NCBI GenBank assembly: GCA_963817035.1
Contig: CAWFMM010000004.1
Coordinates: 992,001 to 1,056,000, forward strand
DNA length: 64,000 bases
Direction: 5' to 3'
Source of the DNA: AC-49 sp963817035
Lineage (GTDB): Bacteria; Actinomycetota; Thermoleophilia; Solirubrobacterales; Solirubrobacteraceae
Shown piece by piece: positions 24,935-31,805 of this stretch. Both the position numbers and the translations under genes were made by a program. How positions within the stretch are numbered: position 1 is the stretch's first letter; the number at the start of each line of letters is the position of its first letter. The notes under the pieces were generated by a model. It had not been told where the DNA came from. It saw only the letters and a list, made by a program, of their open reading frames with translations, and made no database searches.

Positions 24935-25617
24935 CAGCCCAAGGCCGGAACGTCGGGCAGTCCGGTGATCCGGATCCCGGAATGCGCCTTGTAGCGCACG
25001 TTGATCCCGATCAGCAGCGCCGTCATCTGCTCGGTGATCCGGGCCATCTCCAGCGGCCCGCAGTCGACGCAGCGCAGCCCCTCGATGCGGTTGAGCAGCT
25101 CGATGACCGGGGGTTTGTCGGCCTTGGAGCCGCAGACCAGGATGTCCTCGTCCAGCACGTGGTCGAGGTCGTTGAGGATCGCTGCGCCAACCGTGTGCAG
25201 CGCGCTGACGACGCGGACGCCATCGGGAACCATCTCCTGGGCCTGCTGGGCGGCCGAGCCCTGCCAGACGCCGAGCACGCGGGTCGCCTTGCCGCTGACC
25301 GCGGCGGCCAACGGCGCGGTCGCGTCGACGACGATCTGCCCCGGCTGCAGCGTGGCCTTGAGGTTGGTCAGCGTCTCGGACTGCGAGCGGAACGGAACGC
25401 AGAGGATCACGATCGGCGACCGCGCCGCGGCACCGGCGTTGTCGAGCCCCTCGAACTCGGCGCCTTCGACGGCGAGCGCGGCGCGACCCGCCGCTTCGAC
25501 CGCGCGATCACCATCGCGGGAGCCGAGCACGATCGGGACACCGGCGCGCCCGAGGCGCACGGTGAGCGCGAAGCCCAGGGCGCCCGTGGCGCCGACGATG
25601 GAGACGGAATCGGCCAC
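24934..25617 (-). CDS. npdG: F420H2:NADP+ oxidoreductase NpdG
   Basis: A 227-residue F420-dependent NADP reductase that exchanges hydride between F420 and NADP(H). The N-terminus SVSIVGATGALGFALTVRL is a Rossmann motif, VLGSRDGDRA is the NADP 2'-phosphate-recognition segment, and VVDATAPLAAA plus ALHTVGAAILND continue in family order. GTG 25617 gives the usual length (about 225); the open frame upstream is not NpdG-like and has no good start. It is the first gene of the F420 operon, so F420 reduction capacity and F420 synthesis are co-expressed. Confidence 0.92.
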   Translation of the reverse strand: MADSVSIVGATGALGFALTVRLGRAGVPIVLGSRDGDRAVEAAGRAALAVEGAEFEGLDNAGAAARSPIVILCVPFRSQSETLTNLKATLQPGQIVVDATAPLAAAVSGKATRVLGVWQGSAAQQAQEMVPDGVRVVSALHTVGAAILNDLDHVLDEDILVCGSKADKPPVIELLNRIEGLRCVDCGPLEMARITEQMTALLIGINVRYKAHSGIRITGLPDVPALG

Positions 25618-25690
25618 CGGCGGCGAGTATATGCAGCGCTGACCGCCGACCGCTGACCGCTGGGCCTCCGAACGAGCGCCCGTTGGTCGC

Positions 25691-25716
25691 GCCGGCCGCT
25701 TGAGCGAGCGGCCGGC
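25691..25716. terminator. strong GC hairpin between npdG and the DUF4389 gene
   Basis: A perfect 10-bp stem, GCCGGCCGCT with AGCGGCCGGC, around a 6-base loop. Flanking CGTTGG (25681-25686) and CCAACG (25722-25727) can extend it as an outer stem. It lies 26 bp downstream of the DUF4389 stop on the minus strand and before npdG, so it likely ends the DUF4389 transcript. There is no T-run, as often in high-GC actinobacteria. Confidence 0.55.
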
Positions 25717-25741
25717 CGAGCCCAACGCGACCTAGCGGTTT

Positions 25742-26392
25742 TCAGATCCCGATCGAGGGGGCTTCCGGCCCTCCAGCCGGAGCTGCAGGCCCACCCGCCG
25801 CGACGCTGCCGCTCTCGGCGGCCTCGGCGCTGATCGGTGGGTAGTACTGCTTGAGCATGAAGCCCACAGCCGTGACACGTGCCTGGTAGGAGAGCGCCAG
25901 CTTGAGCGCGTCCTGCAGGCCTTGGGGCTGCTTGCCGGTGAACAGGATCACGAACCACGAGGCGAACGCGCACAGGCCGGCGACGATGCTCATCGCCCAC
26001 GACACGATCTGGATCGGGATCAAATAGAAGTACAGGAAGAAGACCTTCACGCGGCTGTACTTCTCAAGCGGCGCTTGGACGTCGATCCGCATCGGGTATT
26101 CGGGGTGCTCGCCGCCGCCGAACGGCGGGTAGGGGTCAAGGCCGAGGTACACGTAGGCGCTGACCCTGGCGTTCATCCGGACCGCCCCGGCGGCGAAGTT
26201 GTAGATGCCTGCCGGGTAGTGCGCGGTGAACAGCAGCACGAACCACGCGAAGAACACGGCGATGTACGCGGCGATCAGGTAGAAGACCAGGAAGATCTCC
26301 AGCGGGATCGCCAGGAGGAGGCGGAAGAACGTGGTCAGTCGGCTCCGCTCTTCGGCGTAGTCGAGGTCATAGGTGATCTGAGAGTTGGACAC
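25742..26392 (-). CDS. DUF4389-domain membrane protein
   Basis: A 216-residue membrane protein with two related hydrophobic blocks (FRLLLAIPLEIFLVFYLIAA and VKVFFLYFYLIPIQIVSWAM), each followed by a further helix. The DUF4389 signature runs YPAGIYNFAAGAVRMNARV then YLGLDPYPPFGG in the loop between the halves, as in other actinobacterial members. The C-terminus is a Gly/Ala/Pro tail. GTG 26392 is chosen because the sequence upstream in this open frame is antisense to the amidase gene. Function is unknown; the two-fold hydrophobic pattern suggests a small scaffold or channel-like protein. Confidence 0.82.
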   Translation of the reverse strand: MSNSQITYDLDYAEERSRLTTFFRLLLAIPLEIFLVFYLIAAYIAVFFAWFVLLFTAHYPAGIYNFAAGAVRMNARVSAYVYLGLDPYPPFGGGEHPEYPMRIDVQAPLEKYSRVKVFFLYFYLIPIQIVSWAMSIVAGLCAFASWFVILFTGKQPQGLQDALKLALSYQARVTAVGFMLKQYYPPISAEAAESGSVAAGGPAAPAGGPEAPSIGI

Positions 26393-26453
26393 AGGGTGAT
26401 GTCTAGTCGGTTCAGGGTCTCCAGTGCAACCCCAGCCGTTAGTCTCGATCGCC

Positions 26454-27839
26454 ATGGACGCCACCGATCTCGCCTTCGCCGGGGCAGCCCGGCAGGCGCA
26501 GCTGATCGCCGACGGCGAAATCAGCTCGCGCGAGCTGGTCCAGACCTGCCTCGAGCGGATCGAGCGCATCGACCCGCAGCTCAACGCGTTTCGGGTCGTG
26601 CTGGCCGAGCGCGCGCTGGCCGAAGCCGGCCAGGCCGACGCCCGGCGCAAGGCCGGAGGCGAGCGGCCACTGCTCGGTGTGCCGGTCGCCATCAAGGACG
26701 ACATCGACGTCGCCGGCGAGCCGACGTGCTGGGGCACCGCGGCGCACGGTGGGCCGGTCGGCCACGACGCGGTCGTCGTGACCCGGCTGCGTTCGGCCGG
26801 GGCGATCATCCTCGGTAAGACGAGCGTGCCCGAGCTGGCGATCTGGCCGTTCACCGAGACGCTGACCTTCGGGGTCACCCGCAACCCCTGGGACCTGACG
26901 CGAACCCCGGGCGGCTCGAGCGGCGGCTCGGCCGCCGCCGCCGCGGCGGGCCTGTGCGGGATGGCGCTCGGCTCCGATGGCGCCGGTTCGATCCGGATCC
27001 CTGGAGCGTGGTGCGGCCTGTTCGGGCTCAAGCCGCAGCGCGACCGAGTCCCGATGTCGCCGCACGCCGGCGCGTGGCAGGGACTGTCGGTCAACGGTCC
27101 GTTGGCGCGCCACGTCGCTGACGCCGCGCTGTTCCTCGACGCGACCGCCGACGACCTGCCGGCGGGCGGCTTCCTCGGTGCGGCGCGCACGCCGCCCGGG
27201 CCGCTGCGCATCGCCTATTCGAGCAAGCTCCTGCCCGGCCAGATGACGCGGATCTCCACCGACGTGCGCGACGCGCTGGCGCGCACGGTCGAGCTGCTGC
27301 GCTCGCTCGGGCACGAGGTCGTCGAGCGTGACCCGGACTACCCGCGTTCGGCGTTCACCAACGTCCTCGTGCGGTATCTGCGTGGCATCAGCGATGACGT
27401 CAGGACGCTGCCGTTCCCCGAGCGCCTCGAGCGCCGGACGCGCACGATGGCGTGGATGGGCGGCGTGATCCCGGCGTCGACGGTCGCCAGGGCGCGGGCG
27501 GGGGAGGCGGCGCTCGGCGCGCAGGTCAACGAGCTGCTGCGCGACCACGACGTGCTGCTTCAGCCCGGTCCGGTCGGCGGGCCGTTTCGCATCGGCCAGT
27601 ATCAGGGACGATCGGCTCCGTGGACGCTGAACGCGGTCGCCGGGCGAGTCCCGTTCCATGGACTGTGGAACGCCACCGGCCAGCCGTCGATGACGATCCC
27701 CGCGGGCCGCGACCGCGATGGTCTGCCGATCGGCGTGCAGATCACCGGGCGCCCGCACGACGAGGTGACGCTGCTGTCGCTCGCCGGCCAGGTCGAGACC
27801 GAGCGCCCCTGGGCCGACGCCCGCCCGCCGCTGCCGTGA
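26454..27839 (+). CDS. amidase signature family protein
   Basis: A 461-residue amidase of the Ser-cisSer-Lys family, hydrolysing amides or acting as a GatA-like enzyme. Catalytic Lys lies in GVPVAIKDDIDV (about residues 78-89). The Gly/Ser-rich signature TPGGSSGGSAAAAAAGLCGM (about 152-171) provides the cis-Ser and nucleophile neighbourhood, followed by GSDGAGSIRIPGAWCGLFGL with the catalytic Ser. No gatB or gatC gene is adjacent, so it is more likely a stand-alone amidase of unknown substrate than GatA. ATG 26454 is preferred over GTG 26424. Its stop overlaps the next start (GTGA). Confidence 0.9.
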   Translation: MDATDLAFAGAARQAQLIADGEISSRELVQTCLERIERIDPQLNAFRVVLAERALAEAGQADARRKAGGERPLLGVPVAIKDDIDVAGEPTCWGTAAHGGPVGHDAVVVTRLRSAGAIILGKTSVPELAIWPFTETLTFGVTRNPWDLTRTPGGSSGGSAAAAAAGLCGMALGSDGAGSIRIPGAWCGLFGLKPQRDRVPMSPHAGAWQGLSVNGPLARHVADAALFLDATADDLPAGGFLGAARTPPGPLRIAYSSKLLPGQMTRISTDVRDALARTVELLRSLGHEVVERDPDYPRSAFTNVLVRYLRGISDDVRTLPFPERLERRTRTMAWMGGVIPASTVARARAGEAALGAQVNELLRDHDVLLQPGPVGGPFRIGQYQGRSAPWTLNAVAGRVPFHGLWNATGQPSMTIPAGRDRDGLPIGVQITGRPHDEVTLLSLAGQVETERPWADARPPLP

Positions 27840-28588
27840 GCGACGCGCCGGCGGTCGCGCGGGAGGGCGCACGAATCGCGGGCGCGCTGCTGCTTGCGCG
27901 CTTCGGTCACGAGCGTGCGCTGGCGACGAAGTCCTCGCCGACCGACCTGGTCAGCGAGGCGGATCTGGCGGCCGAGCGCGCGATCCGCGACCTGCTCCGC
28001 GCGCGCTGTCCGGACGACGCGATCCTCGGCGAGGAGGGCGACGACGTCGCCGGCACCAGCGGCCGGCTGTGGATCGTCGATCCGCTCGACGGGACGACCA
28101 ACTACCTCTACGCGATCCCGCAATGGGCGGTGAGCATCGCCTGCGACGACAAGGCCGGCGTGGTCTTTGACCCGGTTCGCGACGAGCTGTTCGAGGTCAC
28201 GCCCGACGGCGCGACGCTCAACGGCGTGCCGCTGACCCCGAGCGGCTGCGACGACCTCGCCCACGCGCTCGTCGCTACCGGCTTCGGTTACAAGGCGCGC
28301 GTTCGCCGATCGCAGGCCGCCGTCGCGGCGCGCCTGCTCCCGCGCGTACGTGACATCCGCCGGGCCGGAGCAGCGGCTCTCGACCTCGCCTGGGTCGCCG
28401 CCGGCCGCCTCGACGCGTACTACGAACGCGGCGTGAAGCCCTGGGACACCGCGGCGGGGGCGCTGCTGTGCGCCCGCGCCGGCCTCGAGGTCCGCGAGCT
28501 GGCCGCCGACGGCGACGATCCCGCAGGAATCCTCGTTGCCCCCGCGGCGATCGTCGACGAGCTGCTCGAGCTCGTCAGCCCTGCGTGA
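27836..28588 (+). CDS. inositol-monophosphatase family protein
   Basis: A 250-residue Mg2+-dependent phosphatase of the IMPase/SuhB/CysQ superfamily. Metal ligands appear as ILGEEGDD (about residues 63-70) and the signature WIVDPLDGTTNYLYAIPQW (about 79-97), with the C-terminal PWDTAAGALL (about 201-210). Members hydrolyse inositol phosphates, PAP, histidinol phosphate or fructose-1,6-bisphosphate; substrate cannot be fixed here. GTG 27836 overlaps the amidase stop by 4 bp, so the two form an operon. Confidence 0.9.
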   Translation: MSDAPAVAREGARIAGALLLARFGHERALATKSSPTDLVSEADLAAERAIRDLLRARCPDDAILGEEGDDVAGTSGRLWIVDPLDGTTNYLYAIPQWAVSIACDDKAGVVFDPVRDELFEVTPDGATLNGVPLTPSGCDDLAHALVATGFGYKARVRRSQAAVAARLLPRVRDIRRAGAAALDLAWVAAGRLDAYYERGVKPWDTAAGALLCARAGLEVRELAADGDDPAGILVAPAAIVDELLELVSPA

Positions 28589-28649
28589 TGGAGCTGACGC
28601 GTTCGGGGCGCAGGATGATCTTCACCCGCCGCTCGTCCGTCTCGGGTGG

Positions 28650-28880
28650 TCAGGCGGCGTTCCAGCCGCGGAAGACGTTGAGCAGCGTTTCCTGCGTTTC
28701 GGCGGGAAGCGGTCGAACAGGGAGGTGCCCGCTGCGCTCGATCGTCACACGGAACTGCGCGATGTACATCCGGCACGCGGCGCAGACCTCGAGGTGAGCC
28801 TCGAGGCGGATCAGGTCGTCGGCGGGCAGCCGGTCCTCGATGTAGGCGGTGATCACCTCGACGAGCTCGTCGCAGGGCAT
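28650..28880 (-). CDS. zinc-finger anti-sigma factor
   Basis: A 76-residue cytoplasmic anti-sigma factor of the ZAS/zf-HC2 type. The zinc motif HLEVCAAC (Hx3Cx2C, about residues 29-36) follows a conserved helix (CDELVEVITAYIEDRLPADD). There is no C-terminal membrane helix, so it is a soluble, possibly redox-sensitive, ZAS protein rather than a membrane sensor. ATG 28880 is 10 bp after the ECF sigma gene, the typical sigma/anti-sigma order. It presumably binds and holds that sigma factor inactive. Confidence 0.85.
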   Translation of the reverse strand: MPCDELVEVITAYIEDRLPADDLIRLEAHLEVCAACRMYIAQFRVTIERSGHLPVRPLPAETQETLLNVFRGWNAA

Positions 28881-28890
28881 GTCCGGTGTC

Positions 28891-29523
28891 TCAGGCAAGG
28901 TGGGCCTCGAGTACGCCGCGAACCTTGCTGCGTGCGCGATGCAGCAGGACGCGCTGGTTGACGTCGGAGATCTCGAGCAGGCCGGCGACCTCGTCTGCGT
29001 CGAAGCCCTCGACGTCGCGCATCGTGATGACGGTTCGCTGTGCCTCGGGCAGCGACTCGATCGCGGCGTCGATGACGCCGAGCGTCTCCTTGGCGAGCAG
29101 TCGCTCCTGGGGCCAGGCGTCCGGCGGCGCCGACCAGTGGCCGGGGTGCGCGCCGCCGGTGCCTTGGAACCGCGACGGGTCGACCGCGGGATCATCGCGC
29201 TCGGACTCCGCGCTGACCAAGGACGAGAACGGGACCGTGCGGCGCTCGCGCTCGCCGCGGGTCTTGGCGCGGTTGGTGAGGATCCGGTACACCCAGGTGC
29301 GCAGCGACGAGCGCTCCTCGAAGCGGTCGATCCCGGTCAGCACGCCGAGCCACGTCTCCTGGACGACCTCCTCCGCCACTGCGCGGCTCGGGACGTACAT
29401 CAGCGCGACCCGCAGCATGCTCGCGTGCCAGCGCGTGACGAGCTCCATGAAGACCGACTCATCGCCGGCCCGCAGCGCGCGCACGAGGTCTGCGTCGGCC
29501 GGCTGGGTGGAGACCGTCGCCAT
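28891..29523 (-). CDS. ECF-family RNA polymerase sigma factor
   Basis: A 210-residue sigma-70-family extracytoplasmic-function factor. Region 2 includes VAEEVVQETWLGVLTGIDRF and SLRTWVYRILTNRAKTRGE (about residues 49-91), and region 4 has SLPEAQRTVITMRDVEGFD then EVAGLLEISDVNQRVLLHRA, the helix-turn-helix for the -35 element. A longer-than-usual linker of about 45 residues (about 95-140) separates the regions. It is followed after 10 bp by its anti-sigma gene. ATG 29523 diverges from the DUF6325 gene at 29615, and the pair may be its target. Confidence 0.92.
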   Translation of the reverse strand: MATVSTQPADADLVRALRAGDESVFMELVTRWHASMLRVALMYVPSRAVAEEVVQETWLGVLTGIDRFEERSSLRTWVYRILTNRAKTRGERERRTVPFSSLVSAESERDDPAVDPSRFQGTGGAHPGHWSAPPDAWPQERLLAKETLGVIDAAIESLPEAQRTVITMRDVEGFDADEVAGLLEISDVNQRVLLHRARSKVRGVLEAHLA

Positions 29524-29614
29524 CTGAGGTCACTCTAGACGGGTTGGTCAAGCGACATCGTGTTACGCGGAGCGGTAGCGTGGTACGACGGCCAGCGGAC
29601 CCATAGGAGGAGCT

Positions 29615-30070
29615 TTGAGCAGCGAAGAAGTGGAACTTGGACCGATCGACATCGTCGTCATCGGCTATCCGCCTGGAGCACCGCGCACCGGTGAGGCAAT
29701 GCCGCTGTTCCTGGACCTCGTCGACCGAGGGATCATCCGCGTCCTCGACGTGCTCGCGGTGGAGAAGGACGAGGACGGCGTGATCTCCGGATTCGAGATC
29801 ACCGACATCGACGGCGACGGTCAGAACGACCTCGCGGTCTTCGCCGGAGCCAGCACCGGACTGCTCGGCGACGAGGACGCAAACGTGGCCGGGGCGGAGA
29901 TCGAGCCCGGATCTGCGGCCCTGCTCATCTGTTACGAGAACCGCTGGGCGGCGCCGTTCGCCGCGGCGATCCGCCGCAACGGCGGTGAGGTGCTCGCCTT
30001 CCACCGCGTGAGCGCGCAGGACCTGGCCGATACCATCGAAGCCCTCGAAGCCGCCGACGCGGCATCCTGA
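29615..30070 (+). CDS. DUF6325-like protein
   Basis: A 151-residue soluble acidic protein of the actinobacterial DUF6325 type: LGPIDIVVIGYPPGAPRTGE at the start, FLDLVDRGIIRVLDVLAVEK, and LICYENRWAAPFAAAIRRNG. TTG 29615 is selected because a near-perfect ribosome site AGGAGG lies 5 bp upstream and no ATG or GTG fits. It is followed by a SHOCT-domain gene after 17 bp, a pairing seen in other actinobacteria. Function unknown; stress-linked membrane sensing has been suggested for such pairs only by context. Confidence 0.82.
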   Translation: MSSEEVELGPIDIVVIGYPPGAPRTGEAMPLFLDLVDRGIIRVLDVLAVEKDEDGVISGFEITDIDGDGQNDLAVFAGASTGLLGDEDANVAGAEIEPGSAALLICYENRWAAPFAAAIRRNGGEVLAFHRVSAQDLADTIEALEAADAAS

Positions 30071-30087
30071 ACCGGAGGACCAACCAC

Positions 30088-30369
30088 ATGCCACTTCTTC
30101 GCATGGCCGCCCGCACCGCCGTCGTCGCCGGCACGGCGACCGCCGTGTCCGGACGCGTCGCCCATCGCCAGCAGGGTCGCTATCAGCAGCAGGACCAGGA
30201 GGCCTACGATCAGCAGCAGGCCGCGCAGCAGCAGTACGCCGAGCCCGCCCCGGCCGCGCCGGCCGAGGATTCGCTGACCGCGAAGCTCGAGTCGCTCGCC
30301 CAGCTGCACTCGCAGGGCATCCTCACCGACGAGGAGTTCTCGGCGGCCAAGGCCAAGGCTCTGGCCTAG
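30088..30369 (+). CDS. SHOCT-domain protein
   Basis: A 93-residue protein with a hydrophobic N-terminal stretch (MAARTAVVAGTATAVSG), a low-complexity Gln-rich middle (about residues 27-50), and a C-terminal SHOCT domain: LTAKLESLAQLHSQGILTDE then EFSAAKAKALA (about 63-93). SHOCT domains are short oligomerisation helices common in membrane-linked actinobacterial proteins. A ribosome site GGAGG lies 10 bp before ATG 30088. It follows the DUF6325 gene by 17 bp, suggesting a shared transcript and complex. Confidence 0.85.
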   Translation: MPLLRMAARTAVVAGTATAVSGRVAHRQQGRYQQQDQEAYDQQQAAQQQYAEPAPAAPAEDSLTAKLESLAQLHSQGILTDEEFSAAKAKALA

Positions 30370-30387
30370 CCGAACGCGTTTCGTACA

Positions 30388-30470
30388 TACCCGGGGTGGG
30401 ACTCGAACCCACACGTCCGTGAGGACAGAGGCTTTTGAGGCCTCCGCGTCTACCATTCCGCCACCCGGGC
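30388..30470 (-). tRNA. tRNA-Leu (anticodon CAA)
   Basis: An 83-nt class II tRNA on the minus strand. It starts GCCCGGGTGGCGGAATGGTA, has the anticodon arm GAGGC-CTCAAAA-GCCTC with anticodon CAA (reads UUG), a variable arm TGTCCTCACGGACG, and the T-arm GTGGGTTCGAGTCCCAC. CCA is not encoded. It is back to back with another Leu tRNA, 46 bp away. Confidence 0.95.
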
Positions 30471-30516
30471 TTGGACAGGCCGTCTGCGCGTCGCCACTAT
30501 ACGATCGACCGCGCGC

Positions 30517-30598
30517 GCGGGCGTGGCGGAATTGGTAGACGCGCCGGCTTTAGGTGCCGGTGGTGAAAGCTGTGGGGGTTCGAGTCCCTCCGCCCGCA
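30517..30598 (+). tRNA. tRNA-Leu (anticodon UAG)
   Basis: An 82-nt class II tRNA. The acceptor GCGGGCG pairs with CGCCCGC, the D-arm is GTGGCGGAATTGGTAGACGC, the anticodon arm CCGGC-TTTAGGT-GCCGG carries UAG (reads CUA), the variable arm is TGGTGAAAGCTGT and the T-loop is GGTTCGAGTCC. CCA is not encoded. The patatin gene begins 16 bp downstream, so it may share the transcript. Confidence 0.96.
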
Positions 30599-30614
30599 TG
30601 GCTAACCTATAGAC

Positions 30615-31670
30615 ATGAAGGTGGGTCTTTGCCTCGGCGCCGGTGGCGTCGTCGGCGCGTCGTGGTTGATCGGCGCACTTGAGGCGCTGGAGTCCGAGAC
30701 CGGCTGGGACGCCTCGACCGCGGACGCGATCGTCGGCACGTCGGCCGGCTCGGTGATCGGCGCGCTCTGCGCCGAGGGGCTCTCGGCGCGCTACATGAAC
30801 GCCTACCTCAGCGGGGTCGAGGTCGACGAGATCGTCGCCGCGGCGCAGCAGGCGGGGGAGGCCGACAGCCGCATCGCCCAGATCGTTCGCGCGGCCAAGC
30901 AGGCCGAGGAGCACGGCGAGGAGCGCCCCAACGGCATCGGCTATCGGTTTGCGCGCGCGCTGCCGCCGCTCGGCCCTGGCTCATGGCGCCTCGCGCTCGA
31001 GACGATGCGCCACCCGCGCCGCCATTCGGCGACGAGCCTCTTCGTCGGCTGGTGGCCGCGCGGCTTCATCTCGACCGATCCCATCACGCGCCTCGTCGAA
31101 GCGTTCATCCCGGGCGATTGGCCGGACCATCCGTCGTTCTGGGCTGTCGCGGCCGACTACGCCGACGGACGGCGTGTGCCGTTCGGGCGCCCCGGCGAGC
31201 CGCAGGCCACGATCGCCGAGGCGCTCGCCGCGTCGTGCGCGATCCCGGCCTTCTACCACCCGGTGACGATCCACGGACGGCGCTACATCGATGGTGGCAT
31301 CTGCTCGCCGTCGAACGTCGATCTGCTCGCCGACCGCGGCCTCGACCTGATCGTGTGCCTGAACCCGATGTCCTCGGTGACGCAGGTGACCGGCGGCTCG
31401 GCCGGCGATCGCGTCGGCGCGATGATGCGCGCCTTCACGCGCCGGCGCCTCGTGCACGAGCTCGACAAGGTCCGCGCGACGGGCGCCGAGGTCCTGTGCC
31501 TCGAGCCGACGCACGACGACCTCAAGATCATGGGACTGAACCTGATGTCCTCGGCGCGGCGGACGCAGGTCGCTGACACCGCGCGCGAAACCACGGCCCG
31601 CACGCTGTGTGAGCTTCGCGCCGCCGGGCAGACGCTGCCCGGCCGCCGTCGCGCCGTCCGCGCCGCCTGA
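30615..31670 (+). CDS. patatin-like phospholipase
   Basis: A 351-residue lipid acyl hydrolase of the patatin family using a Ser-Asp dyad. The oxyanion-hole glycines are in GLCLGAGGVVGAS (about residues 4-16), the nucleophile elbow GTSAGS at about 42-47, and the catalytic Asp in RYIDGGICSPSNVDLL (DGG near 229-231). It begins 16 bp after tRNA-Leu(UAG), and the tRNA-Trp gene follows on the opposite strand. No signal peptide is visible, so action is cytoplasmic or membrane-surface; the lipid substrate is unknown. Confidence 0.9.
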   Translation: MKVGLCLGAGGVVGASWLIGALEALESETGWDASTADAIVGTSAGSVIGALCAEGLSARYMNAYLSGVEVDEIVAAAQQAGEADSRIAQIVRAAKQAEEHGEERPNGIGYRFARALPPLGPGSWRLALETMRHPRRHSATSLFVGWWPRGFISTDPITRLVEAFIPGDWPDHPSFWAVAADYADGRRVPFGRPGEPQATIAEALAASCAIPAFYHPVTIHGRRYIDGGICSPSNVDLLADRGLDLIVCLNPMSSVTQVTGGSAGDRVGAMMRAFTRRRLVHELDKVRATGAEVLCLEPTHDDLKIMGLNLMSSARRTQVADTARETTARTLCELRAAGQTLPGRRRAVRAA

Positions 31671-31690
31671 TTCTCAGCACCGGGCGAAAG

Positions 31691-31762
31691 CGGGGGAGCC
31701 GGGATTCGAACCCGGATTCACGGTTTTGGAGACCGCGCGCATAGCCGTTAACTCACTCCCCC
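31691..31762 (-). tRNA. tRNA-Trp (anticodon CCA) with a weak D-stem
   Basis: A 72-nt tRNA on the minus strand. Acceptor GGGGGAG/CTCCCCC with discriminator G, anticodon arm GCGGT-CTCCAAA-ACCGT (anticodon CCA), T-arm CCGGG-TTCGAAT-CCCGG. The D-loop AACGGCTA is canonical, but the D-stem AGTT/TGCG keeps only two pairs. It is probably functional because all other elements are intact. It lies between the patatin and STAND ATPase genes. Confidence 0.85.
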
Positions 31763-31805
31763 TGGGGCATCGAGCCACCCATCTTAGATGTGCGCGCGGG
31801 AAGGG

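Noticed and set aside
26424..26453. GTG 26424 as the amidase start
   Set aside because: The ten extra residues are not amidase-like and ATG 26454 sits at the normal distance from the first conserved helix.
25742..27211. Extended N-terminus for the DUF4389 protein
   Set aside because: The extension beyond 26392 is antisense to the amidase gene and low in hydrophobic or family sequence.
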